Notes under the pieces: generated by a model
Seen by the model: only the letters and a program-made list of their open reading frames with translations
What the model was told of the DNA's origin: nothing
Databases searched by the model: none
Made by a program: the position numbers and the translations under genes
DNA from: Bacteroidales bacterium UBA4912
Lineage (GTDB): Bacteria; Bacteroidota; Bacteroidia; Bacteroidales; Dysgonomonadaceae
Assembly: GCA_002398875.1 (NCBI GenBank)
Contig: DHCC01000094.1
Span: 1-8,588, forward strand
Length of the DNA: 8,588 nt
Direction: 5' to 3'
Part shown: in pieces, positions 6,686-8,588 of the stretch
How the letters are laid out: each line of letters opens with the position of its first letter
Numbering within the stretch: position 1 is the stretch's first letter

Positions 6686-8588
6686 TTAATCCCTTATTAA
6701 ACTTGTATCAATCCAATCAAACTTCCTAACTTTTTTCTTGGCATCTTTATCATTTAACCCTGCCACCTTAGCCACCGCACTACCCATTTTATTATAATTC
6801 ACCAGCACCCCATCATCAAGGTCAATCCCTACACGCTCTGTTGCTAATGGATAAAGAATCTCCTGCTCGTACTCCTTACAATCGTTAAGCATGATATCAA
6901 TCTTTTCAATCTCCTTTCGAGCCCTGTTCTGATCAACAGTACTGCCCGAAACCTCTATATGCTCCAGATGCTTTCTTTGCCTTTCGAGCTTATCTATAAA
7001 TTCCCTCAGGTAGGAATTTAAAATCCTGCTTACAGTATCAGGAGTATATCGATGCATATAAATCAGAACATTAAAATGACCCTTAGGTGAAGAAAACATC
7101 CAGTAAATAGGACGCTTTTTGTACCTTTTAATATGATCCTTATAAAAATCTCTTGTAAAATACCTGCGAATATCCTTACCAAGCGATTCCTCTACAAATC
7201 TTAAGTTCTCATGGAAATTCTCCTCTCCAAAGCTTGCTTTCAGGAATGTGTTAAACTTCTCAACAATATCATCGGCAAACCACTCTTCATCAAGAACTGG
7301 AATAACATTATCCTCATCTGGAATAAAGCTAACCTCATCTTCTGACTTCTCAATCTTATCGAAATAATCCTGCAACGTCTCTCCCTGATTCGCTAAGATT
7401 AATCCTTCCTTATCCAATGAGTAGCGACCGAACATGCAGCCCACGGCATAACTTACAAACTGTGCAAACACCTCATCGGCATGGAACACCAGCTCGCCGT
7501 TCTCAATGGAGGTCTCCTCCTGCAGGATGGTGATCTCTTCCAGTGGCACGTCGGGTGTCAGCTCATCCTGTAGGTCGTAGATCCCGATGAACTGCCGGTT
7601 GAGTTCTTCTTCGTTGTGGTGAAGCTGGAAGAACATGCGTCTCCACTCTGATTTGTATGCCTCATAGCAATCCTTCAACAAGTTACTGTCGGTTGGCATT
7701 TTTTCTATTTCTGATATTTCATTTCGATCTTCTTCGCTAAGCAAATCGATATCTGCACAGTTCTGACCGCAATTTGATTTGCAACGAATCAGCTCGTTTT
7801 GTTGGAAATCCCAGGAGGTCTCGCGGGAGTCCCAGTCGGTTTTGGAAATTTTTATACAGCAAGATACAATATCAAAAATTAAAAGTATATGATTATCATT
7901 TTGTATTATTGGAATTTCTTCCATATTACCTGAAGTAAAACTTAGAGTAGAGTTAATGATTGCTTTAAAATTATTGAAAGGCTTTGTATTAGAAAAACCA
8001 AGATAATAAAATAACTGTTTGGTATTGTCAAAAAAAGCTGTAGGACCTTTATGACCAAACAAAATTCCAAATGGAGTATATCTTGTTGAGATACCCCCAG
8101 TATTTATTTCTGACCAGGTTATACCAGGTTTAAAGAATAATTCTTTCTCGTTTAATTTACTGTTGTTAAATAATGTATCAAAACTGTTTAAATTGACAAT
8201 ATAATTAAAGTTACCAAACCATTTTCTTTTTCCCCCCCCCTTATTTAAAGGATAAAAAGGAACAATTTGATAATTAATCTCTGAGAATTCTCTACAATTA
8301 AATCCAATAGCACCTAAACATGTTTCATGCCAGTACTTCAAAAAACGAATATCGTTTCCAGTAAGTATACCATGTCTTGCTTTCAATATTGAATTACTCT
8401 TATCACATGTAAAAGTATTTATCACTTTATCACTTACCCAATATCCAATTTGACTTCCCGGAATTTTCTCGAAATCTTTTTGGTTGGCAGTATAAAACCA
8501 ACCGCATTGGGGATTCTGAATGGCTTCGAGGGTTTTATTTCGTTTCAACTCAGAGTTTTCATATTCCACCAAACGGATGTACGATCCC
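6686..8588 (-). CDS. pglX: BREX-1 adenine-specific DNA methyltransferase PglX, C-terminal part (5' end outside window)
   Basis: PglX is the site-specific N6-adenine methyltransferase of BREX and marks host DNA as self. The visible 633 residues are about the C-terminal half of a protein usually near 1,200 residues; the catalytic NPPY domain lies beyond the right edge. The reading frame is open to the edge (GSYIRL before VEYENSEL), so the TTG at 8572 is not a real start. Counting from the edge, residues 6-45 hold conserved RNKTLEAIQNP and QKDFEKIPGSQIGYWVSDK. About 43-246 are the presumed target-recognition region, with KARHGILTGNDIRFLKYW and NKGGGKRKWFGN. Next come KTDWDSRETSWDF and a linker with three closely spaced Cys. 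The conserved C-terminal part includes SYAVGCMFGRYSLD, RPIYWMFSSPKGHFN, MHRYTPDTVSRILN and LDDGVLVNYNKMG. A G9 coding-strand tract and a sharp base-composition change lie inside the gene. The stop is 4 bp before pglZ. Confidence 0.96.
   Translation of the reverse strand, partial: GSYIRLVEYENSELKRNKTLEAIQNPQCGWFYTANQKDFEKIPGSQIGYWVSDKVINTFTCDKSNSILKARHGILTGNDIRFLKYWHETCLGAIGFNCREFSEINYQIVPFYPLNKGGGKRKWFGNFNYIVNLNSFDTLFNNSKLNEKELFFKPGITWSEINTGGISTRYTPFGILFGHKGPTAFFDNTKQLFYYLGFSNTKPFNNFKAIINSTLSFTSGNMEEIPIIQNDNHILLIFDIVSCCIKISKTDWDSRETSWDFQQNELIRCKSNCGQNCADIDLLSEEDRNEISEIEKMPTDSNLLKDCYEAYKSEWRRMFFQLHHNEEELNRQFIGIYDLQDELTPDVPLEEITILQEETSIENGELVFHADEVFAQFVSYAVGCMFGRYSLDKEGLILANQGETLQDYFDKIEKSEDEVSFIPDEDNVIPVLDEEWFADDIVEKFNTFLKASFGEENFHENLRFVEESLGKDIRRYFTRDFYKDHIKRYKKRPIYWMFSSPKGHFNVLIYMHRYTPDTVSRILNSYLREFIDKLERQRKHLEHIEVSGSTVDQNRARKEIEKIDIMLNDCKEYEQEILYPLATERVGIDLDDGVLVNYNKMGSAVAKVAGLNDKDAKKKVRKFDWIDTSLIRD
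7850..8460 (-). other. AT-rich target-recognition segment of pglX, compositionally unlike its flank
   Basis: By hand count, 60-base blocks here are very AT-rich (about 17% GC at 7861-7920, 27% at 7921-7980, 30% at 8341-8400). Blocks just downstream in the same gene reach about 50-55% GC (7441-7620 and 7801-7860). The change falls immediately beside the conserved KTDWDSRETSWDF segment. The right border grades into the conserved QKDFEKIPGS segment at about 38-40% GC. The block corresponds to the region expected to contact the target sequence, so replacement by recombination is the favoured explanation. Confidence 0.55.
8232..8240 (-). repeat. G9 homopolymer (C9 on plus strand) in pglX, putative phase-variation tract
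   Basis: Nine uninterrupted C on the plus strand, read as nine G in the pglX message, spanning the last base of a Lys codon, two GGG codons and GGA (Asn-Lys-Gly-Gly-Gly-Lys). With nine G the frame is open to the normal stop at 6686. With ten G the frame meets TAA at 8211-8213. With eight G it meets TAA at 8188-8190. Either shift would remove about 510 residues. Two GGG codons and a GGA in a row are conspicuous in so AT-rich a segment. Slipped-strand variation of a G tract in pglX is known from the Streptomyces coelicolor Pgl system, as I recall. Confidence 0.75.

Noticed and set aside
8570..8572. TTG at 8572 as the start of a separate 628-residue gene
   Set aside because: The frame stays open to the window edge and the residues before the TTG (GSYIRL) continue the conserved PglX sequence; the protein otherwise lacks the methyltransferase domain, so this is simply the 3' part of pglX.
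1..8588. CRISPR arrays, tRNA or rRNA genes, insertion sequences
   Set aside because: No regular repeat-spacer pattern, tRNA-like cloverleaf, rRNA signature, transposase or terminal inverted repeats were seen; coding genes fill almost the whole window.

Overview
The window joins two gene blocks that point toward each other. The left block (1-2038, plus strand) is a phage-type replication module: a winged-helix replication protein, open at the left edge, followed with a 17-bp overlap by a compact DnaB-family helicase. The right block (2122-8588, minus strand) is the 3' half of a type I BREX (bacteriophage exclusion) defence operon in the canonical order pglX > pglZ > brxL. The 5' end of pglX and the expected upstream genes brxA, brxB and brxC lie beyond the right edge. 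The two blocks converge on an 83-bp spacer holding an imperfect hairpin with T-rich flanks on both sides, probably a shared bidirectional terminator.

The host is most likely a low-GC member of the Bacteroidota. This is an inference from the protein flavour, AT-rich codon use and the general absence of strong Shine-Dalgarno sequences; a low-GC Firmicute is not excluded. The left block suggests a prophage, plasmid-phage or other mobile element carrying or abutting the BREX operon, but no integrase, att site or structural gene is visible to prove it.

The BREX genes should work together as follows. PglX is the N6-adenine methyltransferase that marks self DNA, PglZ is an alkaline-phosphatase-superfamily protein needed for defence, and BrxL is an AAA+ DNA-binding motor needed for exclusion of unmodified phage DNA. 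The genes are 4 and 12 bp apart, so one transcript is expected.

The most interesting signal is in pglX. An uninterrupted run of nine G on the coding strand (8232-8240) lies inside an otherwise very AT-rich stretch, at a Gly-Gly-Gly codon run in the presumed target-recognition region. Nine G keeps the gene open. Gain or loss of one G leads to a stop within about 50 bases in either case. This looks like a contingency (phase-variation) locus that would switch BREX modification on and off. The surrounding segment (about 7850-8460) also differs sharply in base composition from the next part of the same gene (about 7430-7850), as expected if the target-recognition region was replaced by recombination.
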